From Arthrobacter sp. CDRTa11 (GTDB taxonomy: Bacteria; Actinomycetota; Actinomycetes; Actinomycetales; Micrococcaceae), in the NCBI RefSeq assembly GCF_026427775.1, contig NZ_CP044532.1, positions 868,001 to 932,000 on the forward strand: a stretch of 64,000 nucleotides of DNA, in the 5' to 3' direction. Below the pieces are notes generated by a model. That model saw only the letters and a program-made list of their open reading frames with translations. It was not told the origin of the DNA and did not search any database. Both the position numbers and the translations under genes were made by a program. Position 1 is the stretch's first letter. Each line of letters opens with the position of its first letter. Positions 16,275 through 23,960 of this stretch are shown here, piece after piece.

Positions 16275-17720
16275 TCAGAGGCCGTACTTCTCGAGGAGCT
16301 GAAGCCATACTTCGCTGACTGTGGGATAGGCCGGCACTGCGTGCCACAACCGGTCCAGGGGTAACTCCCCCACCACGGCGATGGTGGCAGCGTGCAGCAA
16401 CTCGGCAACATCCGGTCCCGCGAAGGTGGCTCCCAGAAGCACGTTGCGGTCCTCATCCACCACCAGTTGCGCCCAGCCGTCATAGTGCTCCGAATGAAGG
16501 GAGGATCCGGCCACCTGGATGGGCAGTTCCACGCTGGAAGCGTTGTGGCCGTCAGCTGCAGCCTGCTCGACGCTCCGGCCCACTGTGGCAACTTCGGGAT
16601 CGGTGAAAAGAACCCTTGGCGCTGCATGGAGGTCCAACGTTGGAGCCTGGCCCCAGGTCTCCGCGCCCGGAGCGGCACCATTGGCTCTGGCCAGAATGGC
16701 GTTGCTGGTTACCCGGGCCGCGTATTTGCCCTGATGGGTGTACATGGCGGTCCCGGCTGCGTCACCGACGGCATATAGCCACGGGTCAGGTTCCTTGGTT
16801 CCCTGGACCAATCCGGAGGCTTCCGTGATGAGGCTCATCCTGCCCTCCGCGGCGTCAAGTCCCAGGGTTTCCAAGCCGAGCCCTTCCACGGCGGGCCGCC
16901 TGCCCATCGCCAGCAGGACCCTGTCCGCGGTGATACTCGCTCCATCGCTGAGAGCCAAGGTGTAGCTCCCGTCCCCGTTGTCACTGATGTTTTTGGCAGT
17001 GGTGCCGAGGTGGATTTCGACGCCATCTGCGCGCAGGCCGGCTGTTACGAGGTTTGCAGCCTCCTCCGGAAAATTTCCCAGCAGGGCGCTCCGGGCTACG
17101 AGGGTCACCCTGGAGCCCAGCCTGGCGAACGCCTGGGACAGTTCGGTGCCGGACATCCCGCCACCAAGAACTGCCAGCCGCTGCGGAATCTCCTGGGTGG
17201 ACGTTGCTTCGCGTGTGCCCCAAACCTTGAGCCCAGCCAGACCGTCGATGGATGGAATGTTGGGGATCGAGCCTGTTGCCAGGACAACGGCGTGGCGGGC
17301 CGTGAACCGGTAGGAGTTACCGTCCAGGCCGTCGGCCTCCACTGTGCGAGGGCCCGTGAGCCGTCCCCGGCCGCGGATCAGTTCGATCCCGGCTTCGCTC
17401 AACCACGTCGCATGCGTGTGGTCCTGCCAGTTGGAGGTCAGGTGGTTCCGGCGTCGAAGCACTGCCTCCGCATTGAGTGTGCGGGTCACGGCTTCCTCCG
17501 CCCCGGGTACCGTCTGTGCAGCATGGAGTGCAGTGCCGGAGCGGAGCAGGGCTTTGGACGGCAGGCATGCCCAGTAGGCGGATTCGCCCCCTGCCAGTTG
17601 TGCTTCCACCAGGACAGCTCTCAGTCCGCCCTGGGCCACCCGACGGGCCACGGTTTCGCCGGCTGCCCCCGCGCCGATCACTACGACATCACATTCCTTG
17701 TTCAGGAACTCAGGCGTCAT
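16275..17720 (-). CDS. FAD-dependent pyridine nucleotide-disulfide oxidoreductase family protein
   Basis: Flavoprotein of 481 residues with the lipoamide dehydrogenase/mercuric reductase architecture: N-terminal FAD motif VVVIGAGAAGETVA, NAD(P) motif LAVLGGGMSGTELSQA, second FAD motif LYAVGDAAGTAMYTHQG and a C-terminal dimerisation domain (FTDPEVATVG). The usual redox pair GG-x-C-x4-C is replaced by GGESAYWACLPSK, so only the second cysteine remains; this single-Cys form is common in actinobacterial members and rules out ordinary disulfide chemistry. The closing His-x4-Glu pair is also not obvious. Likely a NAD(P)H-dependent reductase of unknown substrate. Confidence 0.87.
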   Translation of the reverse strand: MTPEFLNKECDVVVIGAGAAGETVARRVAQGGLRAVLVEAQLAGGESAYWACLPSKALLRSGTALHAAQTVPGAEEAVTRTLNAEAVLRRRNHLTSNWQDHTHATWLSEAGIELIRGRGRLTGPRTVEADGLDGNSYRFTARHAVVLATGSIPNIPSIDGLAGLKVWGTREATSTQEIPQRLAVLGGGMSGTELSQAFARLGSRVTLVARSALLGNFPEEAANLVTAGLRADGVEIHLGTTAKNISDNGDGSYTLALSDGASITADRVLLAMGRRPAVEGLGLETLGLDAAEGRMSLITEASGLVQGTKEPDPWLYAVGDAAGTAMYTHQGKYAARVTSNAILARANGAAPGAETWGQAPTLDLHAAPRVLFTDPEVATVGRSVEQAAADGHNASSVELPIQVAGSSLHSEHYDGWAQLVVDEDRNVLLGATFAGPDVAELLHAATIAVVGELPLDRLWHAVPAYPTVSEVWLQLLEKYGL

Positions 17721-17786
17721 GGGAATAGCCTACGCCGCGGACTGTGGGCGGCCACGGGCTTCTCTGGTCCTGCGGGGCTTAAACTC

Positions 17787-17821
17787 AAAGGTCCGCAGCG
17801 GCGTACCGTTGCGGACCTTTT
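17787..17821 (-). terminator. terminator after tRNA-Arg
   Basis: An inverted repeat pairing AAAGGTCCGCA with TGCGGACCTTT lies directly past the 3' end of tRNA-Arg on the minus strand, consistent with an intrinsic terminator. Confidence 0.7.
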
Positions 17822-17824
17822 CTG

Positions 17825-17898
<74 letters not shown>

Positions 17899-17996
17899 AT
17901 ATTGTGTTTCGCGGAGTATCTCTCTCCCCGAACCTCGAATTACTTTACGCGAGGGTGGCCCGGAGTGCCAAATCGAAACGCATGTAATGTAGCCGA

Positions 17997-18010
17997 CTAG
18001 ACCGGTCTAG
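17997..18010. promoter_or_regulatory. palindrome upstream of pckG
   Basis: A perfect 14-bp palindrome, CTAGACCGGTCTAG, lies about 165 bp upstream of the pckG start in a comparatively AT-rich leader. Size and symmetry suggest a dimeric regulator site, possibly GntR or another carbon-source regulator. The protein is not identifiable from sequence. Confidence 0.5.
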
Positions 18011-18173
18011 GTGACCTTCATCACTTAAACGAGGGCATTTCAATGGAGTTTTATTGAATCTACGCGGAATTGACTAGTAAAAGGCGCTGACCTGCACCTT
18101 CAGAGCCAAAAACCGACGCGCCCCGGCCAATAACATTTAGGACACACCGATGACCCCGAGGAAGGGAACCGCA

Positions 18174-20000
18174 ATGGGCGATCTGGCGCAGAAGCCGCTG
18201 CTTGAGAAAGCACCCACCACACATGCTGCTTTGCTGGCATGGGTCGAAGAGGTTGCTGAGCTTACGCAGCCGGACCGTATCCACTGGGTTGATGGATCCG
18301 AAGAGGAAAATACACGCCTCACTGATGAGCTCGTTGAAGCGGGAACCCTGACCCGCTTGAACCAGGAGCTCTTCCCCAACTCCTTTGCCGCGTTCTCCGA
18401 TCCAGCAGACGTGGCACGCGTCGAAGAGCAGACCTTCATTTGCTCCGAGAACGAACGCGACGCCGGCTTCACCAACAACTGGATGGCCCCGGCCACCATG
18501 AAGGAAAAGCTGCGCTCCCTCTTCGCAGGTTCCATGCGCGGCCGCACCATGTACGTCATTCCTTTCGTTATGGGCCACCTTGATGCCGAGGATCCCAAGT
18601 TCGGCGTGGAGATCACGGACAGCGCTTACGTTGTTGCCTCTATGCGGATCATGGCCCGCATCGGTACCGATGTGCTCAACCGCATTACCGAAACAGACGC
18701 CTTCTTTGTTCCGGCCCTGCACTCCCTGGGTGCACCGCTCGAAGCCGGGCAGGCTGACGTGCCGTGGCCGTGCAACCCGGACAAATGGATTGTCCACTTC
18801 CCCGAAGAGCGCTCCATCTGGTCCTTCGGCTCAGGCTACGGCGGCAACGCCCTGCTGGGAAAGAAGTGCTATGCCCTGCGGATCGCCTCCGTCATGGCCC
18901 GCGACGAGGGCTGGCTGGCCGAGCACATGCTCATCCTGAAGCTCACGTCCCCCGAGCAGAAGACCTACTACGTCTCCGCTGCCTTCCCCTCCGCCTGCGG
19001 CAAGACCAACCTGGCCCTGCTTGACCCCACCATCCAGGGCTGGAAGGTTGAGACCCTCGGAGACGACATCACCTGGATGCGCTTCGGAAAGGAAGGCGAA
19101 CTCCGGGCAGTCAACCCCGAAGCCGGTCTCTTCGGCGTGGCACCGGGCACCGGCTGGGGCACCAACCCCAACGCCATGCGCGCCATCGCCAAGGGCAACA
19201 GCATCTTCACCAACGTTGCACTGACGGACGACGGCGGCGTGTGGTGGGAGGGCATGACCGAGGAAGTGCCCGCGCACCTCACCGACTGGCAGGGCAACTC
19301 CTGGACCGCGGATTCGGACAAGCCGGCCGCACACCCGAACTCCCGCTTCTGCACGCCGATCGACCAGATCGACATGCTGGCCGAGGAGTACAACAGCCCG
19401 GACGGCGTTGAGCTGTCCGCCATCCTGTTCGGCGGCCGCCGGAAGACCACCATCCCGCTGGTTACCGAAGCACGCAGCTGGTCCAACGGCATCTTCATGG
19501 GCTCCACGCTGTCTTCCGAGACCACTGCTGCGGCAGCGGGCGCGGTTGGTGTTGTCCGCCGCGACCCCATGGCCATGCTCCCGTTCATCGGCTACGACGC
19601 AGGGGATTACCTGAACCACTGGGTGAACCTGTCCGCCAAGGCCAATCCGGAGCGCCTGCCCAAGATTTTCCTGGTCAACTGGTTCCGCCGCAACTCGGAG
19701 GGCGGCTTCGCCTGGCCTGGCTTCGGCGACAACGCACGCGTCCTCAAGTGGGCCATCGAGCGGCTCGAAGGCAAGGCCGACGCCGTGGAGACCCCCATCG
19801 GATTCGTCCCCACCGGTGACTCCATCGATCTCGAAGGCCTGGACATGACTCCAGCGCAGGTTGAGGAAGCTGTCCGCGTCGACCCGGCCGAATGGGAAAC
19901 GGAACTGGCTTCCATCGAAGAATGGTTCGCCAACTTCGGTGACTCGCTTCCCGAAGCATTGCAGACCGAGCTGGCCGGCCTGAAGTCCCGCCTGGGCTAG
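18174..20000 (+). CDS. pckG: phosphoenolpyruvate carboxykinase (GTP)
   Basis: Gluconeogenic enzyme that converts oxaloacetate and GTP to PEP, CO2 and GDP in the cytosol. About 608 residues, matching the GTP-dependent class rather than the shorter ATP class. The kinase loop [11 protein letters not shown] (271-281) contains the hallmark reactive C275. Other signatures are [19 protein letters not shown] and the nucleotide-binding [20 protein letters not shown] chose the ATG at 18174 because GAGGAAGGG sits just upstream; an in-frame ATG at 18150 would add eight residues. A long upstream region with a palindrome suggests carbon-source regulation. A strong hairpin follows the stop. Confidence 0.97.
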   Translation: MGDLAQKPLLEKAPTTHAALLAWVEEVAELTQPDRIHWVDGSEEENTRLTDELVEAGTLTRLNQELFPNSFAAFSDPADVARVEEQTFICSENERDAGFTNNWMAPATMKEKLRSLFAGSMRGRTMYVIPFVMGHLDAEDPKFGVEITDSAYVVASMRIMARIGTDVLNRITETDAFFVPALHSLGAPLEAGQADVPWPCNPDKWIVHFPEERSIWSFGSGYGGNALLGKKCYALRIASVMARDEGWLAEHMLILKLTSPEQKTYYVSAAFPSACGKTNLALLDPTIQGWKVETLGDDITWMRFGKEGELRAVNPEAGLFGVAPGTGWGTNPNAMRAIAKGNSIFTNVALTDDGGVWWEGMTEEVPAHLTDWQGNSWTADSDKPAAHPNSRFCTPIDQIDMLAEEYNSPDGVELSAILFGGRRKTTIPLVTEARSWSNGIFMGSTLSSETTAAAAGAVGVVRRDPMAMLPFIGYDAGDYLNHWVNLSAKANPERLPKIFLVNWFRRNSEGGFAWPGFGDNARVLKWAIERLEGKADAVETPIGFVPTGDSIDLEGLDMTPAQVEEAVRVDPAEWETELASIEEWFANFGDSLPEALQTELAGLKSRLG

Positions 20001-20037
20001 TCCACCGCTTCCCTCGGCGGCGGAGTCCCTTGTTAGA

Positions 20038-20086
20038 ACGACGGCGGCCCCGCACCTTTTCAACAAAGGTGCGGGGCCGTCGTCGT
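20038..20086. terminator. terminator hairpin after pckG
   Basis: Arms of 21 nt (20038-20058 and 20066-20086), one mismatch, starting ACGACGGCGGCC and ending GGCCGTCGTCGT, around a 7-nt loop. It lies between convergent pckG and hmp and could serve either direction. Confidence 0.8.
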
Positions 20087-20090
20087 ACTT

Positions 20091-20136
20091 GCCCGAACGG
20101 ACACTTAAGCCCCGGGGCTTAAGTGTCCATTCGGGC
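20091..20136. repeat. 46-bp near-perfect palindrome between convergent genes
   Basis: The arms 20091-20113 and 20114-20136 are complementary at 22 of 23 positions and meet without a loop at CCCCGGGG. The arm begins GCCCGAACGGACACTTAAGC. It shares the GAACGGACACTT core with the repeat at 16195-16272 and lies at the 3' ends of pckG and hmp, so it may be a bidirectional terminator or a dispersed palindromic repeat. Confidence 0.75.
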
Positions 20137-20141
20137 GTCTG

Positions 20142-21302
20142 CTAGGAGGCCAGCCAGATGTCGGGGCCGAAGACCTCGTAGTGGATCCTGGTCGCGGGTA
20201 TGCCCGCGTTGATGGCCTCGTTGCGGATGCTCTTCATGAAGGGCAGCGGCCCGCAGAGATAGAGGGATGCATCTGCAGGCAGGTCCACCTCCCGCAGGGA
20301 CATAAACCCCTCGTAAGACCCTGCGGCAGGCTCTTCGAGCCAGAGCTTTAGTTCCGCGCCGTCCAGGCGGTCGACGTCGTCCGTCATCTGGCCGCGCAGC
20401 GCCCAGTTGTCCAGGGTGCTTTCCGCGTGAAGTACGAGGATCTCACGGTCCGACCCTGACTCGGCAAGGGATCTGAGGATGGAGGCCGTGGGGGTGCAGC
20501 CGATGCCGGCCGAAGCCAGGACAACCGGGCCGTCGCCTTCCTTGAGGGTGATCTCGCCATAGGGGTTGGAGATTTGCAGTACGTCCCCGATCTTCACGGA
20601 GTTGTGCAGTACGGGGGATACCTCCCCGTCGTCGTCCAGCTTTGTGGTGAAGGTCCTGCTGGTGCCCGCACCGCCGGAGAGTGAGTACTGCCGGACCTGG
20701 CGCAGGCCATCAGGGAGCTGGACCTTGACGCTGACGTACTGTCCGGGCAGGGCAGGCGTTATGGGGGTTTCGTCAGAGGGTTCCAGGGTAATGGTCATGG
20801 CGCCGGTGCCGGCCGGGGTCTTCGCGGCAACCCGCCACGGCGTCCACATCCTGCCGTTGGCCTGAATGGAGTACAGCCCTTTCTCGATTTTGATCAGCGC
20901 ATCGGCCATAAGCCAGTACACCTCGGTCCAGGCTTCCGCGATTTCGGGAGTGATGACTTCGGCCAGGTCCTCCGCGATGGCAGCGAAGAGGTGTTCGTAC
21001 ACCACCTGGTACTGCGGCTCGGTGATCCCCAGCGAAGCGTGGCGATGGGCGATGCGGGAGAGCACTGTCTCAGGCAGGGTTCCGGGATTGTTGACAAGGT
21101 GGGTGGCGAAGGCGGCGATGCTTCCGGCGAGGGCCTGCTGCTGGTTGCCGGAGCGCTGGTTCGAGCGGCTGAACAGGCCGTCCAGCAGCTCCGGGTGGGC
21201 GGCGAAAAGCCGGGAGTAGAAGTTTGGCGTGATGGCGCCGATCCGGGAACCGACGAGCGGCAGGGTTGCCTCAATAACGGGGCGGGACTTGTCCGAGAGC
21301 AT
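20142..21302 (-). CDS. hmp: flavohemoprotein / nitric oxide dioxygenase
   Basis: Cytosolic NO detoxification enzyme that oxidises NO to nitrate using O2 and NAD(P)H. The 386 residues comprise a globin domain (1 to about 140, proximal His in the AIAHRHASLGI-type helix F region, and FYSRLFAAHPELL), a FAD domain with RQYSLSG, and a NAD domain with GIGCTPTASILRSLA and YLCGPLPFM. The operator palindrome at 21348-21374 lies about 45 bp upstream, and nsrR is immediately upstream in the same direction, so it is almost certainly an NsrR-repressed, NO-induced gene. Confidence 0.97.
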   Translation of the reverse strand: MLSDKSRPVIEATLPLVGSRIGAITPNFYSRLFAAHPELLDGLFSRSNQRSGNQQQALAGSIAAFATHLVNNPGTLPETVLSRIAHRHASLGITEPQYQVVYEHLFAAIAEDLAEVITPEIAEAWTEVYWLMADALIKIEKGLYSIQANGRMWTPWRVAAKTPAGTGAMTITLEPSDETPITPALPGQYVSVKVQLPDGLRQVRQYSLSGGAGTSRTFTTKLDDDGEVSPVLHNSVKIGDVLQISNPYGEITLKEGDGPVVLASAGIGCTPTASILRSLAESGSDREILVLHAESTLDNWALRGQMTDDVDRLDGAELKLWLEEPAAGSYEGFMSLREVDLPADASLYLCGPLPFMKSIRNEAINAGIPATRIHYEVFGPDIWLAS

Positions 21303-21347
21303 GTGTACTCCTGAGATAGGGGACCGGACCTTCGCCCGATCGTGGAG

Positions 21348-21374
21348 AAAACCTGTATTCGAAATACAAGTTTT
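21348..21374. promoter_or_regulatory. candidate NsrR operator
   Basis: A 27-bp inverted repeat upstream of hmp: arm AAAACCTGTATT, 3-nt centre CGA, arm AATACAAGTTTT, with 11 of 12 positions complementary. It overlaps the expected hmp promoter and lies just downstream of nsrR, the natural candidate to bind it. Confidence 0.85.
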
Positions 21375-21424
21375 CCTGCCTTAAGTTCTACTCCTTGTAG
21401 AAAATGTAAGCAAATCCGGCGACG

Positions 21425-21874
21425 CTAAATTCCTGGGCGCAGTCCGATCATCTCGAATACAGGAGTCATCTGAGCGGAATTGGGGAGCTCCGAGACCACC
21501 ACGTCATCAAGTTCGCGGTAAAACGCCTCGCGGGCCCGGGCCAGTGCCCTCCTCAGGTTGCATTCATGGATCAGGGGGCAGTCTCCGGATGGAGCTATGC
21601 AGTCGGCGGCGTCCGTCCGTGTATTGAGCGCCCGCAGGATCTGGCCTACGGTTGCCAGCCGTCCTGCAGCGCTGAGCCTGGCGCCGCCTGTCCTGCCCCG
21701 CTCTACCTCGATCAGTCCCAGGCCGCGGAGCTTGGCCATTGCCTTGCTGACGTGGTTGTAAGGCGTGGCCACAGCGTTGGCGATGTTCTGGGTGGTGAGG
21801 AGGCTGCCCTCAGGGGCGGCCGCCAGCACCATCAGTGCCCGGAGGCTCACATCTGCGAAGGCGTTAATTCTCAT
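21425..21874 (-). CDS. nsrR: Rrf2-family NO-sensing repressor NsrR
   Basis: Iron-sulfur transcription repressor of 149 residues. The N-terminal winged helix is Rrf2-like (FADVSLRALMVLAAAPEG, NIANAVATPYNHVSKAMAKLRGLGLIEVERGRTGGARL). Three cysteines in the C-terminal half, C92, C99 and C105, fit the cluster ligands of NsrR. Nitrosylation of the cluster relieves repression in characterised members. It is directly upstream of hmp with the operator between them, and 14 nt downstream of a conserved unknown gene. Confidence 0.93.
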   Translation of the reverse strand: MRINAFADVSLRALMVLAAAPEGSLLTTQNIANAVATPYNHVSKAMAKLRGLGLIEVERGRTGGARLSAAGRLATVGQILRALNTRTDAADCIAPSGDCPLIHECNLRRALARAREAFYRELDDVVVSELPNSAQMTPVFEMIGLRPGI

Positions 21875-21888
21875 GGCGGGGCGGCGGT

Positions 21889-22395
21889 CTAGTCCACCCA
21901 GACGGTGGGCTCGTTGGTGTCAGCGGACAGCTGGCCGAATTCCCACTCGCGGGTTGCTGGGTTGGCGGCGTACGGGAGGACGGCCGCAAAGACGGACCCG
22001 TCTCGGTGTTCCGCGGCCACGTGGATGGCGTCCGATTCGTCTTCGACCAGGAGGATGTCGCAGACCACTGCCGTGGCCCGGAAATCCGCGCGGTTTTGGC
22101 GGAGGAGCTCGGTAATGTCGCCGATCATCGTGTCGGCATCGAAGTCGGCGCCGGAGCCTTCTGCGGGGTCGGCCGGCGAGACGGCCACGAGCCGGACCTC
22201 GCCGTCGTTCTCCACCACCAGGGCAAACGGCAGGAAACCACCGTTGCGCTGGAGCTGCTCCTGGGCGGCGCCCACCCCGGTTCCCAGCAGATTCTCCAGG
22301 TCGGAGGCAGTCGCATCGGGAACCGACTCCCGCCAGGAGGAATTTGGGCCGGCACTGCCGCCGGTATGGTCAGCCACCGATTCAGCCCCGGACAA
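21889..22395 (-). CDS. conserved actinobacterial protein of unknown function
   Basis: Soluble acidic protein of 168 residues with no signal peptide or membrane helix. I do not recognise a named domain. Visible segments are a polar N-terminus, FLPFALVVENDGEVRLVAV, and VCDILLVEDESDAIHVAAEHRDG followed by VFAAVLPYAA, suggesting one alpha/beta domain. Its start overlaps the manB stop by 14 bp and its stop is 14 nt before nsrR, so manB, this gene, nsrR and hmp may form one run. Confidence 0.75.
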   Translation of the reverse strand: MSGAESVADHTGGSAGPNSSWRESVPDATASDLENLLGTGVGAAQEQLQRNGGFLPFALVVENDGEVRLVAVSPADPAEGSGADFDADTMIGDITELLRQNRADFRATAVVCDILLVEDESDAIHVAAEHRDGSVFAAVLPYAANPATREWEFGQLSADTNEPTVWVD

Positions 22396-23800
22396 GTGAC
22401 AGGACGCGGTCCCGCACGCGTTCCATGGTTGCCCGGTCAGTTGCTTCGGCGTTCAGGCGCAGGAACGGCTCCGTGTTGGAGGGGCGCAGGTTGAACCAGT
22501 AGCTGCCGTCGTTGGCGGTGAAGGTGCTGCCGTCCATGGTGTCGATGGTGATGTCTTCACTGGAAAAGTCTGCCCGCACGCGCTCAACTGCAGCGGTCTT
22601 GTCCTCGATTTCCGAGTTGATTTCCCCGGAGGAAACGTAGGGTTCGTACTCGCGGCCGAGTTCCGACAGTGGCCCATCCTGCTCACCGAGCGCGGCGAGG
22701 ACGTGCATTGCCGCCAGCATTCCCGTGTCGGCGTTCCAGAAGTCGCGGAAGTAGAAGTGCGCCGAATGCTCGCCGCCGAACACCGCCCCTTCCTCCGCCA
22801 TGACTGCCTTGATGAAGGAGTGGCCAACCCGCGTACGGACGGCACGGCCGCCGTCGTGCTCCACCAGTTCCGGCACCGCGCGGGAGGTGAGGAGGTTGTG
22901 GATGATGGTGGGGTTTGCCTCGCCCTGCGCCTGGGCGCGGGCGATTTCACGGCGGGCGACCATGCCGGTAATGGCCGACGGCGATACCGGTTCGCCCTTT
23001 TCGTCGATGACAAAGCAGCGGTCTGCATCGCCGTCGAAGGCCAGGCCGATGTCAGCGCCGTGTTCAATGACAGCGGCCTGCAGGTCGCGGAGGTTCTCCG
23101 GTTCCAGCGGGTTGGCCGGGTGGTTGGGGAAGGACCCGTCCAGTTCGAAGTACAGCGGGATGATCTCAAACGGTAGCTTGGGCAGCAGGGCGTCGCCCAG
23201 GACTGCGGGTGTGGTGAGGCCGGCCATGCCGTTGCCGGCGTCGACCACCACCTTAAGGGGGCGGGAGCCGGAGAGGTCCACCAGCTGGCGGAGGTACTCC
23301 GCGTAGTCCTTCAGGACATCGTGTACACCGATCAGTCCGCGGGTGGGAGCGGCAGGAATGGATCCGGTGTTGAGGTACTGCTCGGCGAGGGCCTGGATCT
23401 CCTTGAGCCCGGATTCGGACGAGATGGGCTGGGCGCCGGGTTTGGACATCTTGATGCCGTTGTACTCAGCCGGGTTGTGGCTTGCGGTGAACGTTGCCCC
23501 GGCCGCATTGAGGGACCCGCAGGCAAAGTAGAGCTCATCGGTGGAGATCAGGTCCAGGAGCTGGACGTTTGCGCCGCGGGTGGCGGCGCCGTCGGCGAAT
23601 GCCTTGCTGAACTCAGGGGATGAGGGGCGCATGTCCCCGCCCACCAGGACGGTCTGGCCCTCAAGCTGAAGGACGTCTACGAACGCGGCGCCAACTGCTT
23701 CGACGATTTCTGCCGTGATGGAATCGCCCACGATGCCCCGGACGTCGTACGCCTTGAAGGAAGCCGAGAGGTCAAAAGTCTTTGTCTGTTCGCTAGTCAC
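22382..23800 (-). CDS. manB: phosphomannomutase / phosphoglucomutase
   Basis: Alpha-D-phosphohexomutase of 472 residues that interconverts hexose 1- and 6-phosphates for cell-envelope sugar nucleotides. The phosphoserine loop is TASHNP at 105-110 (S107), the metal loop DGDADR at 256-261, the sugar loop GGEHSAHFYF, and the phosphate-binding loop RPSNTEPFLRLN near the C-terminus. I chose the GTG at 23800, giving an N-terminus VTSEQTKTFDL before the conserved FKAYDVRG; the open frame further upstream is antisense to recQ and is not coding. It is divergent from the RecQ gene with about 160 bp between starts. Confidence 0.93.
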   Translation of the reverse strand: MTSEQTKTFDLSASFKAYDVRGIVGDSITAEIVEAVGAAFVDVLQLEGQTVLVGGDMRPSSPEFSKAFADGAATRGANVQLLDLISTDELYFACGSLNAAGATFTASHNPAEYNGIKMSKPGAQPISSESGLKEIQALAEQYLNTGSIPAAPTRGLIGVHDVLKDYAEYLRQLVDLSGSRPLKVVVDAGNGMAGLTTPAVLGDALLPKLPFEIIPLYFELDGSFPNHPANPLEPENLRDLQAAVIEHGADIGLAFDGDADRCFVIDEKGEPVSPSAITGMVARREIARAQAQGEANPTIIHNLLTSRAVPELVEHDGGRAVRTRVGHSFIKAVMAEEGAVFGGEHSAHFYFRDFWNADTGMLAAMHVLAALGEQDGPLSELGREYEPYVSSGEINSEIEDKTAAVERVRADFSSEDITIDTMDGSTFTANDGSYWFNLRPSNTEPFLRLNAEATDRATMERVRDRVLSLVRG

Positions 23801-23960
23801 GGGTCTTATCTTACGTTGAAGCGCGGTGCCGCCTGTTGAGGGATAGTGCTGTCCCTGATCGCGCCAGGGTCTGGCCTTTGGTCTGCTCGAGCGGGGCGTG
23901 GCTTTCCACATAGGGACACTCCTGCTTCTGGCTGTCGGTGGTGGCTGGGATACTGAATCA

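Noticed and set aside
18831..20066. 411-codon antisense frame opposite pckG
   Set aside because: Shadow of a strongly supported enzyme with no domain or ribosome site.
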